NCBI GenBank assembly: GCA_000690595.2
Contig: JHUT02000003.1
Span: forward strand, 335,703 to 399,702
Length of the DNA: 64,000 nucleotides
Origin: Natrinema mahii
GTDB lineage: Archaea; Halobacteriota; Halobacteria; Halobacteriales; Natrialbaceae
Direction: 5' to 3'
The translations under genes and the position numbers were made by a program. Below the pieces are notes generated by a model that was not told where the DNA came from, made no database searches, and saw only the letters and a program-made list of their open reading frames with translations. Positions 52,299 through 64,000 of the stretch are shown in pieces. Within the stretch, counting starts at the first letter, position 1, and every line of letters begins with the position of its first letter.

Positions 52299-53786
52299 AT
52301 GAGCGACATCGAGGGCGTATACGAGGACCTCGAGGCCGACGTCTCCCTCGAGGAGTTTCGCGAGGCCGTCGAGGCGAAAGTCGAGCAGATGGGTGGGCTC
52401 GCGGACGAGGAGACGGCGGCGATGCTCATCGCTCACGAGATCGGCGAGAGCGAAGTCGGCGGGATCGCCGACATCGAGCCCGGCATGGAGGAGGCGAAGT
52501 TCGTCGCCAAGGTGATCTCGATCGGCGAGAAACGAACGTTCGAACGTGACGGCGAGGACGAGGACGGCCAGGTCGTCAACGTCGAGGTCGCCGACGAGAC
52601 CGGCTCGGTGCGGGCCGCCTTCTGGGACGACCACGCCGAAGCCGCGATCGAGGAACTCGAGGAGGGGCAGGTCCTCCGGATCAAGGGCCGCCCCAAGGAG
52701 GGCTTTTCCGGCGTCGAAGTCAGCGTCGACGACGTCGAACCGGACGACGACACCGAGGTCGAGGTACAGGTCTCCGACACCTACGCGATCGAGGACCTCT
52801 CGCTTGGCCTCTCGAACGTCAACCTCGTCGGCCTCGTTCTCGATACCGACAGCGTCCGCACCTTCGACCGCGACGACGGCTCCGAAGGGAAGGTCTCGAA
52901 CCTCGTGGTGGGCGATTCGACCGGCCGCATCCGCGTGACGCTGTGGGACGAACGGGCCGACCTCGCGACCGAACTCGAGGCCGGAACGACCGTCGAGGTC
53001 GTCGACGGCTACGTCAAGGAACGCGACGGTCAACTCGAGTTGCACGTCGGCAACCGCGGCGCGGTCGAGGAAGTCGACGAGGAGGTCGAATACGTCCCCG
53101 AGAGTACGCCCATCGAAGATGTCGAGATCGGGCAGACGGTCGATCTCGCCGGCGTGGTCCGTTCGGCCGACCCGAAGCGGACCTTCGACCGCGACGACGG
53201 CTCGGAGGGACAGGTCCGCAACATCCGCGTCCAGGACGCGACGGACGACATCCGCGTGGCGCTGTGGGGCGAGAAAGCCGACATCGATATCGGCCCCGGC
53301 GACGAGGTCGCGCTCGGCGACGTCGAGATTCAGGACGGCTGGCAGGACGACCTCGAGGCCTCCGCGGGCTGGCAGTCGACGGTGACGGTCCTCGAGTCCG
53401 ACTCGGGGGCGGCCGGCGAGGGGGAGGCCGACGGCTCGAGCGACGAGAACGCGGGCTTGTCCGCGTTCGCCGGCGACGGGAGCGCGGCCGAGGAAACCGC
53501 GGCCGACGGAACCGGCACGGCGGACTCGACTGGTGACGGCGAGTCCGGCGACGCCGCTGCCGAAAACGCTGCCACTGACGGTGCTGGCGCCGATTCCGAC
53601 GACCCGTCCGACGGCGAGCAACTCGAGTTCACGGGCGTCGTCGTGCAAGCCGGCAGCCCGGTCGTCTTGGACGACGGGGAGACGACCATGAGCGTCGCGA
53701 CGGACGTCGACGTCGGGCTCGGGGAGGAGGTAACCGCCCGAGGGGTCGTCCGCGACGGCCGCCTCGAGGCAAACGACGTGTTCTGA
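52299..53786 (+). CDS. Single-stranded DNA-binding protein RPA (three OB folds)
   Basis: 495 aa. After an N-terminal helical domain (~1-65), three OB folds follow at ~68-160, ~170-275 and ~285-380. The second and third share the repeated phrase RTFDRDDGSEG, evidence of internal duplication. An acidic Ser/Gly/Ala-rich linker (~385-450) leads to a short C-terminal OB-like piece. Protects ssDNA in replication and repair. TTATG ~33 nt upstream supports ATG 52299. First gene of the RPA-histone-deacetylase cluster. Confidence 0.9.
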   Translation: MSDIEGVYEDLEADVSLEEFREAVEAKVEQMGGLADEETAAMLIAHEIGESEVGGIADIEPGMEEAKFVAKVISIGEKRTFERDGEDEDGQVVNVEVADETGSVRAAFWDDHAEAAIEELEEGQVLRIKGRPKEGFSGVEVSVDDVEPDDDTEVEVQVSDTYAIEDLSLGLSNVNLVGLVLDTDSVRTFDRDDGSEGKVSNLVVGDSTGRIRVTLWDERADLATELEAGTTVEVVDGYVKERDGQLELHVGNRGAVEEVDEEVEYVPESTPIEDVEIGQTVDLAGVVRSADPKRTFDRDDGSEGQVRNIRVQDATDDIRVALWGEKADIDIGPGDEVALGDVEIQDGWQDDLEASAGWQSTVTVLESDSGAAGEGEADGSSDENAGLSAFAGDGSAAEETAADGTGTADSTGDGESGDAAAENAATDGAGADSDDPSDGEQLEFTGVVVQAGSPVVLDDGETTMSVATDVDVGLGEEVTARGVVRDGRLEANDVF

Positions 53787-53852
53787 GGTCGCGAGCAACC
53801 TCATCGACCGCCTAGGAAAAGCGTTAAGGGAGTTAGCTTCGCCTATGATTAT

Positions 53853-54284
53853 ATGAACGTCGAACTCCCGTTCGCCCCGGTGGATACGATCATCCGGCGG
53901 AACGCGGGCGATCTTCGGGTGAGTGCCGACGCGTCGAAGGAACTCGCAACGCGGATCCAGGAACACGGGAGCGACCTCGCGATCGACGCCGCCGAGGAGG
54001 CGACGGCGGACGGTCGCAAGACACTGATGGCCCAGGACTTCGGCGTCGGGACGGTCGTGGACAAGGACGACCTCGAGTTGCCGGTCGCTCCGGTCGACCG
54101 CATCGCGCGACTCGAGATCGACGACCGATATCGCGTCTCGATGGACGCCCGGGTGGCACTGGCCGACATCCTCGAGGACTACGCCGACAACGTCGCCCGC
54201 GCGGCGGCGATCCTCGCACGCCACGCCGACCGGCGAACGATCACCGACGACGACATCGAGACCTACTTCTCGTTGTTCGAGTGA
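53853..54284 (+). CDS. hstA: Archaeal histone, fused doublet (143 aa)
   Basis: Two histone folds in one chain: residues ~1-68 (LPFAPVDTIIRRNAGDLRVS) and ~76-143 (LPVAPVDRIARLEIDDRYRVS). Each has the three-helix pattern and the ASKELA/DARVALA motif before a long central helix. Doublet histones are typical of haloarchaea, where they appear to act more as regulators than bulk chromatin. A CGTTAAGGG box lies ~30 nt upstream. The next gene starts 4 nt after its stop. Confidence 0.95.
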   Translation: MNVELPFAPVDTIIRRNAGDLRVSADASKELATRIQEHGSDLAIDAAEEATADGRKTLMAQDFGVGTVVDKDDLELPVAPVDRIARLEIDDRYRVSMDARVALADILEDYADNVARAAAILARHADRRTITDDDIETYFSLFE

Positions 54285-54288
54285 GCAG

Positions 54289-55320
54289 ATGCAGTTCGGC
54301 TACAGCGAGATCTGTCTCGCACACGATCCCGGTTCGCGCCACCCCGAGTCGCCGGACCGGCTACGAGCGATCCGCAAACGGCTGCAAAAGAAACACGGCG
54401 TCGAGTACGTCGAGGCCGATCCCTGCGACCTCGACGCGATGGCGACCGTCCACGAGCGCGACTACCTCGAGTCGGTCCGGGAGTTCTGTGCCGACGGCGG
54501 CGGCAGCTGGGACCCCGACACCACCGCCGTCGAGGAAACGTGGGACGCGGCCGCCCGAAGTGCGGGGCTGGCCTGCTGGGCCGCCGAAACGGCTCTCGAG
54601 GGGGCAACGGGTCGCGAGACGCCTTTCTCGATCGGCCGTCCGCCGGGCCATCACGCGGTCTACGACAACGCGATGGGGTTTTGCTTCGTCAACAACGTCG
54701 CCGTCGCCGCCCAACACGCGCTCGATCACGACGCCTACGACGTCGATCGGGTCGCGATCCTCGACTGGGACGTCCACCACGGGAACGGTACGCAGGACAT
54801 CTTCTACGACCGCGGCGACGTCTTCTTCGTCTCGCTGCACGAACAGGGGCTCTATCCGGGCACCGGCGATATCGACGAGACCGGCGAGGGCGATGGCGAG
54901 GGGACGACGATGAACATTCCCATGCCGGCCGGCACCGACGACGGCGAGTATCTCGCCGCCCTCGACGGCCCGATCACCGCCGCGCTCACCGACTTCGATC
55001 CCGACCTCCTGTTGATCAGTGCGGGCTTCGACGCCCACCGTCACGATCCCATCTCGCGGATCCGACTCTCGACGGAGGCCTACGCCCTGCTGAGCGACCG
55101 CGTTCGAACCCTCGCGGAAGAGACCGACGCCGCCCTCGCCTTTATTCTCGAAGGCGGCTACGGGCTGGACGTCCTCGCCGACAGCGTCGCGATGGTCCAC
55201 GAGACCTTCGACGGCCGCGAACCGATCGAGCCCGACGACGACCCCGACGATAAGGCCGAATCGACGCTCGAGGACGTCCTCGAGGCACACGACCTCGACG
55301 TCGAACTGGACGATCTCTAG
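54289..55320 (+). CDS. Histone deacetylase family protein (343 aa)
   Basis: A class II/AcuC-like zinc deacetylase. Visible: RPPGHHAVYDNAMGFCFVNN (~118-137, catalytic His pair), ILDWDVHHGNGTQDIFY (~157-173, zinc ligands D and H) and ISAGFDAHRHDP (~242-253, third zinc ligand D), then LEGGYG near 290 with the active-site tyrosine. Substrates in archaea may be acetyl-lysines or acetylpolyamines. It is translationally close (4 nt) to the histone gene, which suggests a functional link. Confidence 0.93.
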   Translation: MQFGYSEICLAHDPGSRHPESPDRLRAIRKRLQKKHGVEYVEADPCDLDAMATVHERDYLESVREFCADGGGSWDPDTTAVEETWDAAARSAGLACWAAETALEGATGRETPFSIGRPPGHHAVYDNAMGFCFVNNVAVAAQHALDHDAYDVDRVAILDWDVHHGNGTQDIFYDRGDVFFVSLHEQGLYPGTGDIDETGEGDGEGTTMNIPMPAGTDDGEYLAALDGPITAALTDFDPDLLLISAGFDAHRHDPISRIRLSTEAYALLSDRVRTLAEETDAALAFILEGGYGLDVLADSVAMVHETFDGREPIEPDDDPDDKAESTLEDVLEAHDLDVELDDL

Positions 55321-55329
55321 GCGTCCCGC

Positions 55330-56730
55330 TCAGGGCCGTGGCTCGAAATAGGTCGCGAGTTCCGTCCCGAACGCCCCGAGCAACGCCGTGACATCGTCGC
55401 CGACTAACACCTCGTATCCGTCCTCGAGCACCGTCTCGACGTGTGCGCCCAGTCCCACGTCGAAGAGTCGGTCGCTTTCGAGGAACTCGCGGGCGGTCGT
55501 GAACTCCCGCTCGCGCTCGGTGACGTAGCGGTCGGCATCGATGAACGGCCCGTACGCATCGGAATCGTCCGCGTAGGCGTCGTAGAATCCGTCGGCGTGG
55601 TCGCGGACGTGGACCGGCGGCCCCACGTGGCGCTCGACCCCGGGCCGCTCGCTCACCGCGAGTTCGACGAAGACGACGGCGGTCCCATCGGCCATCGCCA
55701 TTGCTCGGAAGACATCGAACCCGCGATCGTCGAGCCCGCGTGTGATCCCGTCTAGGGACTTCCGGAGCTGCGGATAGAGTTGATCCTCGACGAGGTCGGG
55801 GGCATCGAAGCGAACGGCGACGGGGGTCGTCCCGCGGCGCTCGAGGTGGGCGCGCAGTTCCGCCTCCGTCAGCGGATCGGCCGTCTCCGGTTCGAACCAC
55901 GTCGGCCGCGGCGACTCGAGGAACGCCCGGGCGTAGTGCTGGAACCGGGCGACGTTCGCCGCCGAACAGACGGCAGCGACGTTGCGCTCGGGATCGGTCG
56001 GATCGATGATTACCAGCGGATCGTCGAACGCCTTCGTCCCGTGGTCCTCGGGATCGAGTTTCACCGGCGGTCGCCAGTCCGCCGCAGCCTCGAGCAGCGG
56101 TCGGAAGCCACCGTACTCGCAGACGAGCAATTCCGTGAGATAGCCGCTGAACCCACGCGTTCGGAGGTCGCTCCCGTAGGCGCCGATTCCCTTGAGGAAC
56201 TGCTTTGCGAGCCGGACGTCTCCCGCTAGCTCGTCGTCGAGCCGTCGCCTGAGGTATTGGGTATGAAACGGCGTGCGATCGACGGCCGATCGGATCTCCG
56301 TCGCGGACTCGAGCCGGAAACAGGGGACCACGTCGACGTCGAACCCCTCGACCTCGCCCTTGACGTAGGGGTGTTCGGCGTACTCCTCGTGGCCCGTCGG
56401 CAGCGTCTCGTGACCGACCGCGAGGCCGTACTCCTCGAGAGTCTCGCGGTCGAGTTCCGGCGGAAACCGAACGAAGATATCGATGTCGCGATCGCCGGCG
56501 ATCCAGGTGTTCCGGGCGGTCGAGCCGACCTGCAAGACGTCGGCCCCGTCACAGCGCTCGGTCGCTGCGGCCTCGGCCCGGTCGATGAGACGGTCGGCGA
56601 CCTCGCGAAGCCGCGTCCGTTCCGCCTCGTCGGGGGTCACGCGCTCACGAACCTCGGCGAGTACCGTCTCGAGATCGCGATCCCCGTCTCCATCCTCGGG
56701 CTCGTCCCGGTCAGCGTCCTCCTCGCTCAT
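55330..56730 (-). CDS. cca: CCA-adding tRNA nucleotidyltransferase (archaeal class I)
   Basis: 466 aa. The catalytic GSTARNTWIAGDRDIDIFVRF (in part, ~62-82) has the G-S and D-x-D of the polymerase-beta nucleotidyltransferase fold. The third carboxylate is in GFDVDVVPCFRL. LAKQFLKGIGAYGSDLRTRGFSGY (short form) is the archaeal signature. It builds the 3' CCA, needed here since the tRNA genes of the window do not encode it. Start at ATG 56730; converges with the deacetylase gene. Confidence 0.95.
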   Translation of the reverse strand: MSEEDADRDEPEDGDGDRDLETVLAEVRERVTPDEAERTRLREVADRLIDRAEAAATERCDGADVLQVGSTARNTWIAGDRDIDIFVRFPPELDRETLEEYGLAVGHETLPTGHEEYAEHPYVKGEVEGFDVDVVPCFRLESATEIRSAVDRTPFHTQYLRRRLDDELAGDVRLAKQFLKGIGAYGSDLRTRGFSGYLTELLVCEYGGFRPLLEAAADWRPPVKLDPEDHGTKAFDDPLVIIDPTDPERNVAAVCSAANVARFQHYARAFLESPRPTWFEPETADPLTEAELRAHLERRGTTPVAVRFDAPDLVEDQLYPQLRKSLDGITRGLDDRGFDVFRAMAMADGTAVVFVELAVSERPGVERHVGPPVHVRDHADGFYDAYADDSDAYGPFIDADRYVTEREREFTTAREFLESDRLFDVGLGAHVETVLEDGYEVLVGDDVTALLGAFGTELATYFEPRP

Positions 56731-56825
56731 CGACCGAGCGTACTCGAGCGGTGCGTGAAAGGGTGTCGAACCCGCTGCAGGCAAAACGAAAGCCCTATCA
56801 AATACACCCGACTATCGAAGGATAG

Positions 56826-56898
56826 GCCGAAGTAGCTCAGATGGTAGAGCACCTCGCTGTTAACGAGGTTGTCCCAGGTTCGAGTCCTGGCTTCGGCG
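56826..56898 (+). tRNA. tRNA-Asn (anticodon GTT)
   Basis: Acceptor GCCGAAG/CTTCGGC, D-arm AGCTCAGATGGTAGAGC, anticodon stem CCTCG/CGAGG with loop CTGTTAA (anticodon GTT), T-arm CCAGGTTCGAGTCCTGG. Discriminator G, no encoded CCA. Confidence 0.95.
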
Positions 56899-57082
56899 TC
56901 TTCTCCCGACGCTGCGTTCGATAGCTTCGCCCATTCGTTTTCGCCCTCGGTACCGATCGGCGGGACGACATATATACTCTAGCCGACGCGCTCCATTGCT
57001 CACAGTAGCAACTCCGAGACCGGTCGCGTTCGACCCCGCTTTCGGGGGAGGGATTAACCACCTTCGCCAGTGATGTGTAGCT

Positions 57083-57667
57083 ATGACCACCGATCACGAC
57101 GAGCGCCGGAGCACCGACGACCACGGCCACGACATCATCAACCCGCTCCACGTTGGCATCGTTACCGTCTCGAGTTCGCGCGCACGCGAAGACGATCCGA
57201 ATGACCCGGGCGGCGACACCATCCGGGACTGTTTCGAGGCCGACGGCCACGAGATCCGAGCGCGACTGCTGGTCCGGGACGACTACTCGGCGATCCGAAC
57301 CGCCGTCCGGCGACTGGTCGCCCGCCGGGACATCGACGTCGTCTGTACCACCGGCGGTACCGGCGTCACCGTCGACGATGTCTCGCCGGAGGCGACATCG
57401 TCTCTGTTCGAACGCGAGCTGCCCGGCTTCGGCGAACTGTTCCGCTCGCTCTCCTGGGACGAAGTCGGCACGCGGGCGATGGCGTCGCGCGCGACCGCTG
57501 GCATCGCTGTCGATACACCAGTCTTCTGCCTGCCCGGCAGCAAAAGCGCCTGCGAAACCGCCTGTGACGAACTGATCGTCCCCGAAGCGCCGCACCTCGC
57601 GGGGCTGGCAACGCGTCACCGTACCGGGACGACCGATCAGACGCTCGCGAAGTACCGAGACGAGTAG
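57083..57667 (+). CDS. moaB: MoaB/MogA-type molybdopterin adenylyltransferase (194 aa)
   Basis: A MoCF-biosynthesis domain. HVGIVTVSSSRAREDDPNDP (~23-42) is the first strand, VVCTTGGTGVTVDDVSPEA (~84-102) the TGGTG motif with catalytic Asp, ELPGFGELFRSLSWDEVGTRAM (short form) the adjoining helix, and FCLPGSKSACETA the C-terminal motif. It adenylylates molybdopterin before metal insertion. A His-rich acidic leader of ~20 residues is extra to the fold. Confidence 0.93.
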   Translation: MTTDHDERRSTDDHGHDIINPLHVGIVTVSSSRAREDDPNDPGGDTIRDCFEADGHEIRARLLVRDDYSAIRTAVRRLVARRDIDVVCTTGGTGVTVDDVSPEATSSLFERELPGFGELFRSLSWDEVGTRAMASRATAGIAVDTPVFCLPGSKSACETACDELIVPEAPHLAGLATRHRTGTTDQTLAKYRDE

Positions 57668-57751
57668 CCGGCTCGCGTTCGCCGGCAGTTCCGACGCATC
57701 GTCGACTCGAAACCGGCACGATCGCAACGCTATCTCCGCTCGGCTGTTCAA

Positions 57752-57985
57752 TGGCTTGCAGTGACTACTACAGCCGTTATCGACGCCACGTCCGTGGGTC
57801 CGATTTCGATGTGCTCCCCCTTCGACGCCATCGCCGAACTCGGCTCCTCAAAGCGCCTGCGGGATCCGCGAGTCCCACAGTCAGGCGGACCTCGAAGCCG
57901 AGCTGCTCGACGCAGAACTCGACGCGCTGACGGCGTCGTCGGGTCCCATACCTTTCTCTCGAGCGGACCGGACAGCAAACGTTAA
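57752..57985 (+). pseudogene. Possible remnant of a winged-helix regulator
   Basis: A frame here reads CSPFDAIAELGSSKRLRDPR, in which SPFDAIAELGSSKRLR resembles the first helix of a haloarchaeal HTH regulator. The expected continuation is lost, while another frame reads ADLEAELLDAELDAL. This suggests a frameshifted fragment, but the similarity is short. The rest of the 346-bp gap between moaB and the CAT tRNA shows nothing else. Confidence 0.25.
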
Positions 57986-58013
57986 TTAGTGTGCACGATT
58001 GGTCCTGATTGGA

Positions 58014-58088
58014 GGGCCCTTAGCTCAGTCTGGTAAGAGCGCTCGGCTCATAACCGAGTGGTCGATGGTTCGAATCCGTCAGGGCCCA
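58014..58088 (+). tRNA. tRNA with CAT anticodon (elongator Met or Ile2)
   Basis: Acceptor GGGCCCT/AGGGCCC, D-arm AGCTCAGTCTGGTAAGAGC, anticodon stem CTCGG/CCGAG with loop CTCATAA (anticodon CAT), T-arm near GATGGTTCGAATCCGTC. The initiator features are absent. Whether it is elongator Met or agmatidine-modified Ile2 cannot be settled by eye. It lies directly upstream of the rRNA leader. Confidence 0.85.
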
Positions 58089-58484
58089 TTCGCGGAACGC
58101 CCGAACTGTGGCCGAAACTGATTCGGCTGCGGGGGTTCCCTGAACGGGTTGAACAGACCGTTTTCTCTTGTGAACGAACCACTCGCTGAACCGAAGGCTA
58201 GGCGTCGGATACCGTCGCGGCTACCGGCTACCGACAGCATCGAGTTTCCGGACTGCGAGGGGATCGGTACCGCCGTAACGTTCCCAAACCGCCCTCGATT
58301 CAGTACGATAGTCGGACACTGGCTCGAGGCGAGCTACGGTCGTTTGATACCCGCTCATATCCTTGTGCAACGCTTTGGCTTCGGCAGTGACAGAGCTTTT
58401 CAACGGGAATACGACCCGCGGAGCGTTGCGAGGTGACGCGAGCAGCCCGGAGAAGGCTGATGCGTAAAGCGAGCGGTCTGCGAT

Positions 58485-58508
58485 GTTCGAACCGGCACTT
58501 GTTATATG
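58485..58508 (+). promoter_or_regulatory. rRNA promoter module 1
   Basis: GTTCGAACC (58485-58493) is followed after 8 nt by TTATATG (58502-58508). The same arrangement recurs at module 3. Confidence 0.6.
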
Positions 58509-58583
58509 CAACTGCCATCTCGGGTGGTATAATTGGAATACCGTCCGGCAATCGTGTGTGGTACTCCCTCTCTGTGAAGTATC

Positions 58584-58602
58584 GGTTCGCAGGCCTTAAA
58601 TA
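58584..58602 (+). promoter_or_regulatory. rRNA promoter module 2
   Basis: GGTTCG (58584-58589) followed by TTAAATA (58596-58602), a near-consensus haloarchaeal TATA element. Confidence 0.6.
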
Positions 58603-58670
58603 GTAACCAGCGATTGTGGATATATACGAAGAAGGAGGCGGCGTGCGTGATGCACTCCGTCGCCACGGAT

Positions 58671-58695
58671 GGTTCGAACCCGAAGGGGTTATGTA
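58671..58695 (+). promoter_or_regulatory. rRNA promoter module 3
   Basis: GGTTCGAACC (58671-58680) then TTATGTA (58689-58695) followed by CCCC. The TTATGTACCCC string resembles published haloarchaeal rRNA promoters as I recall them. Confidence 0.65.
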
Positions 58696-58771
58696 CCCCA
58701 GACGGTGTATGAATACATCCGGAGGAAATGAGGATTCCACCCCTGCGGTCCGCCGTACAGATGGGATCTGA

Positions 58772-58805
58772 TGTTAGCCTTGGTAGTTCGGTGACGCTCG
58801 ATCGG
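58772..58805 (+). promoter_or_regulatory. 16S pre-rRNA processing stem, 5' strand (bulge-helix-bulge)
   Basis: TGTTAGCCTTGGTAGTTC (58772-58789) pairs perfectly with 60479-60496. GGTG (58790-58793) pairs with CACC (60472-60475). The bulges are ACG here and TTT on the other strand, and CTCGATCGG (58797-58805) pairs with 60463-60471. This is a canonical BHB site for the tRNA-splicing endonuclease. Confidence 0.9.
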
Positions 58806-58900
58806 TCAGACGACCGGCGTCAGCGAACGTGGACCCATGTGTGAGTGTGTACCAACATTCACCGCCAACAGACCCTCCCCAACTGGGGAGATCAGATAGC

Positions 58901-60372
<1,472 letters not shown>

Positions 60373-60462
60373 ACAGACCGGGACCGGGGCGACGCCCCGG
60401 CCCACCTTAACTCGTGGCGCTTTGCGCCACGCGGTTTCACGTTCGATCGACCCACGTTGTGG

Positions 60463-60496
60463 CCGATCGGGCACCTTTGAACTACCAAGGCTAACA
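60463..60496 (+). promoter_or_regulatory. 16S pre-rRNA processing stem, 3' strand
   Basis: Complement of 58772-58805, with the TTT bulge at 60476-60478. Cutting at both bulges and ligation would release pre-16S and create a circular intermediate, as known in archaea. Confidence 0.9.
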
Positions 60497-60528
60497 CTTC
60501 ACGCTCTGTCCGCCCTCGTGGCGGACGT

Positions 60529-60600
60529 GGGCCCATAGCTCAGTGGTAGAGTGCCTCCTTTGCAAGGAGGATGCCCAGGGTTCGAATCCCTGTGGGTCCA
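60529..60600 (+). tRNA. tRNA-Ala (anticodon TGC) in the 16S-23S spacer
   Basis: Acceptor GGGCCCA/TGGGTCC, anticodon stem CTCCT/AGGAG around loop TTTGCAA, T-arm CAGGGTTCGAATCCCTG. This spacer position is standard in haloarchaeal rRNA operons. Confidence 0.95.
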
Positions 60601-60746
60601 TGTCTCGGGTTAGACCGAATCGTGCCCCTTAAGTGGGGCAGACGATTCGGGTCTAATCCGAACGAACCGATGCACCACCCCGCGCAAGTGCGGGTGGGAA
60701 GGGTCAATGCAGGCTCGCTGTCTACGAGCGTGCAGATGAGACCGTG

Positions 60747-60791
60747 TGTACGTGTAGTCCAGGCGTCCACTGGACCCGTTCCCGGGTCACG
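60747..60791 (+). promoter_or_regulatory. 23S pre-rRNA processing stem, 5' strand
   Basis: TGTACGTGTAGTCCAG (60747-60762) is the exact complement of 63796-63811. GCGTCC, GGACCCGTTC and GTCACG further inside pair with 63767-63795. Bulges ACT (5' strand) and AAA (3' strand) flank a 6-bp helix, a bulge-helix-bulge-like arrangement. Confidence 0.85.
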
Positions 60792-60827
60792 ATGTTGCGA
60801 CTCTGTCGCAACGCCGATCCGATGAAC

Positions 60828-63741
<2,914 letters not shown>

Positions 63742-63766
63742 CTCATACACTACATCGCATTGGATC

Positions 63767-63811
63767 CGTGACGCGCGAACGGGTCCGGACGCAAACTGGA
63801 CTACACGTACA
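63767..63811 (+). promoter_or_regulatory. 23S pre-rRNA processing stem, 3' strand
   Basis: CGTGAC, GAACGGGTCC, GGACGC and CTGGACTACACGTACA (63796-63811) pair with the 5' strand at 60747-60791, enclosing the whole 23S gene. Confidence 0.85.
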
Positions 63812-63871
63812 TTCGGTCTTGGACAGACCACCGATATTGGAATGATCACGGTTCGATTCCGTGAATCGGCG

Positions 63872-63993
63872 TTACGGCGGCCATAGCGGCGAGGTGCCTC
63901 CCGTACCCATCCCGAACACGGAAGATAAGCTCGCCTGCGTTTCGGTCAGTACTGGAGTGGGCGACCCTCTGGGAACCCCGATTCGCCGCCACC
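63872..63993 (+). rRNA. 5S ribosomal RNA
   Basis: TTACGGCGGCCATAGCGGCG to TTCGCCGCCACC, 122 nt, with the conserved CCCGTACCCATCCCGAACAC loop. The terminal GGCGGC/GCCGCC stem closes it. Complete, ending 7 nt before the window edge. Confidence 0.96.
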
Positions 63994-64000
63994 ATTCATA

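Larger units (their letters stand above)
58089..58900 (+). promoter_or_regulatory. rRNA operon leader with tandem promoters
   Basis: No gene is seen in these 812 bases. Three similar promoter modules precede 16S: GTTCGAACC then TTATATG (58485-58508), GGTTCG then TTAAATA (58584-58602) and GGTTCGAACC then TTATGTA (58671-58695). Additional A/T-rich boxes occur at 58528 and 58621. The last ~130 bases contain the 16S processing stem. Multiple tandem promoters are normal for haloarchaeal rRNA operons. Confidence 0.75.

Noticed and set aside
58149..58436. 95-codon frame between the CAT tRNA and the rRNA promoters
   Set aside because: No recognisable product, and it sits in the rRNA leader region; composition is not coding-like.

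Overview
The window comes from a halophilic archaeon (class Halobacteria), most likely of the Natrialbaceae type, although the genus cannot be fixed from sequence alone. The evidence is the high GC content, the very acidic predicted proteins, leaderless genes with TTTAWA-like boxes about 25-33 nt before the ATG, an archaeal rRNA operon (16S, tRNA-Ala, 23S, 5S), an HMG-CoA reductase, a fused histone doublet, a three-OB-fold RPA and many small haloarchaea-specific families.

Layout. Positions 1 to about 7,250 are an AT-richer accessory segment. It holds the 3' end of a type IIG (Eco57I/PglX-like) restriction-methylase, several unrecognised proteins, a paired operator, an ~800-bp strongly strand-asymmetric repeat array, micro-genes and a tyrosine recombinase at its right edge. 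Core chromosome follows. 7.5-16 kb: secDF, a small zinc protein, and a loose cluster of ribose-1,5-bisphosphate isomerase, PfkB kinase and nucleoside phosphorylase that fits nucleoside-ribose degradation. 16-34 kb: USP, HNH-like protein, DUF547, AI-2E-type permease, regulators, a cold-shock protein, a tRNA t6A methylthiotransferase, redox and cupin proteins, HIT, methionine aminopeptidase, NADP isocitrate dehydrogenase, HMG-CoA reductase and a Gfo6-type sugar dehydrogenase. 34.9-49.7 kb is rich in NAD metabolism (nadA, nadB, nadC, an isochorismatase/nicotinamidase-like hydrolase, nicotinate phosphoribosyltransferase). It also holds two related HExxH surface proteins and a tandemly duplicated pair of overlapping micro-genes. 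50.4-52 kb holds RNase P RNA with an enlarged P3 region and a chain of stem-loops abutting tRNA-Arg. 52.3-55.3 kb is the RPA, histone, histone-deacetylase-like cluster. After cca, tRNA-Asn, a MoaB/MogA protein and a CAT-anticodon tRNA, the complete rRNA operon fills 58.1-64 kb, with tandem promoters and clear bulge-helix-bulge processing stems.

Nothing here is a textbook defence island or CRISPR locus. The most unusual structures are the duplicated 26-codon/54-codon coupled gene modules (43.8-44.4 kb), the stem-loop train seeded by tRNA-Arg 3'-end copies (51.6-52.0 kb), the pyrimidine-rich repeat array (3.7-4.5 kb) and the three tandem hairpins inside RNase P RNA. Family names were assigned by recognising motifs by eye, without database searches.
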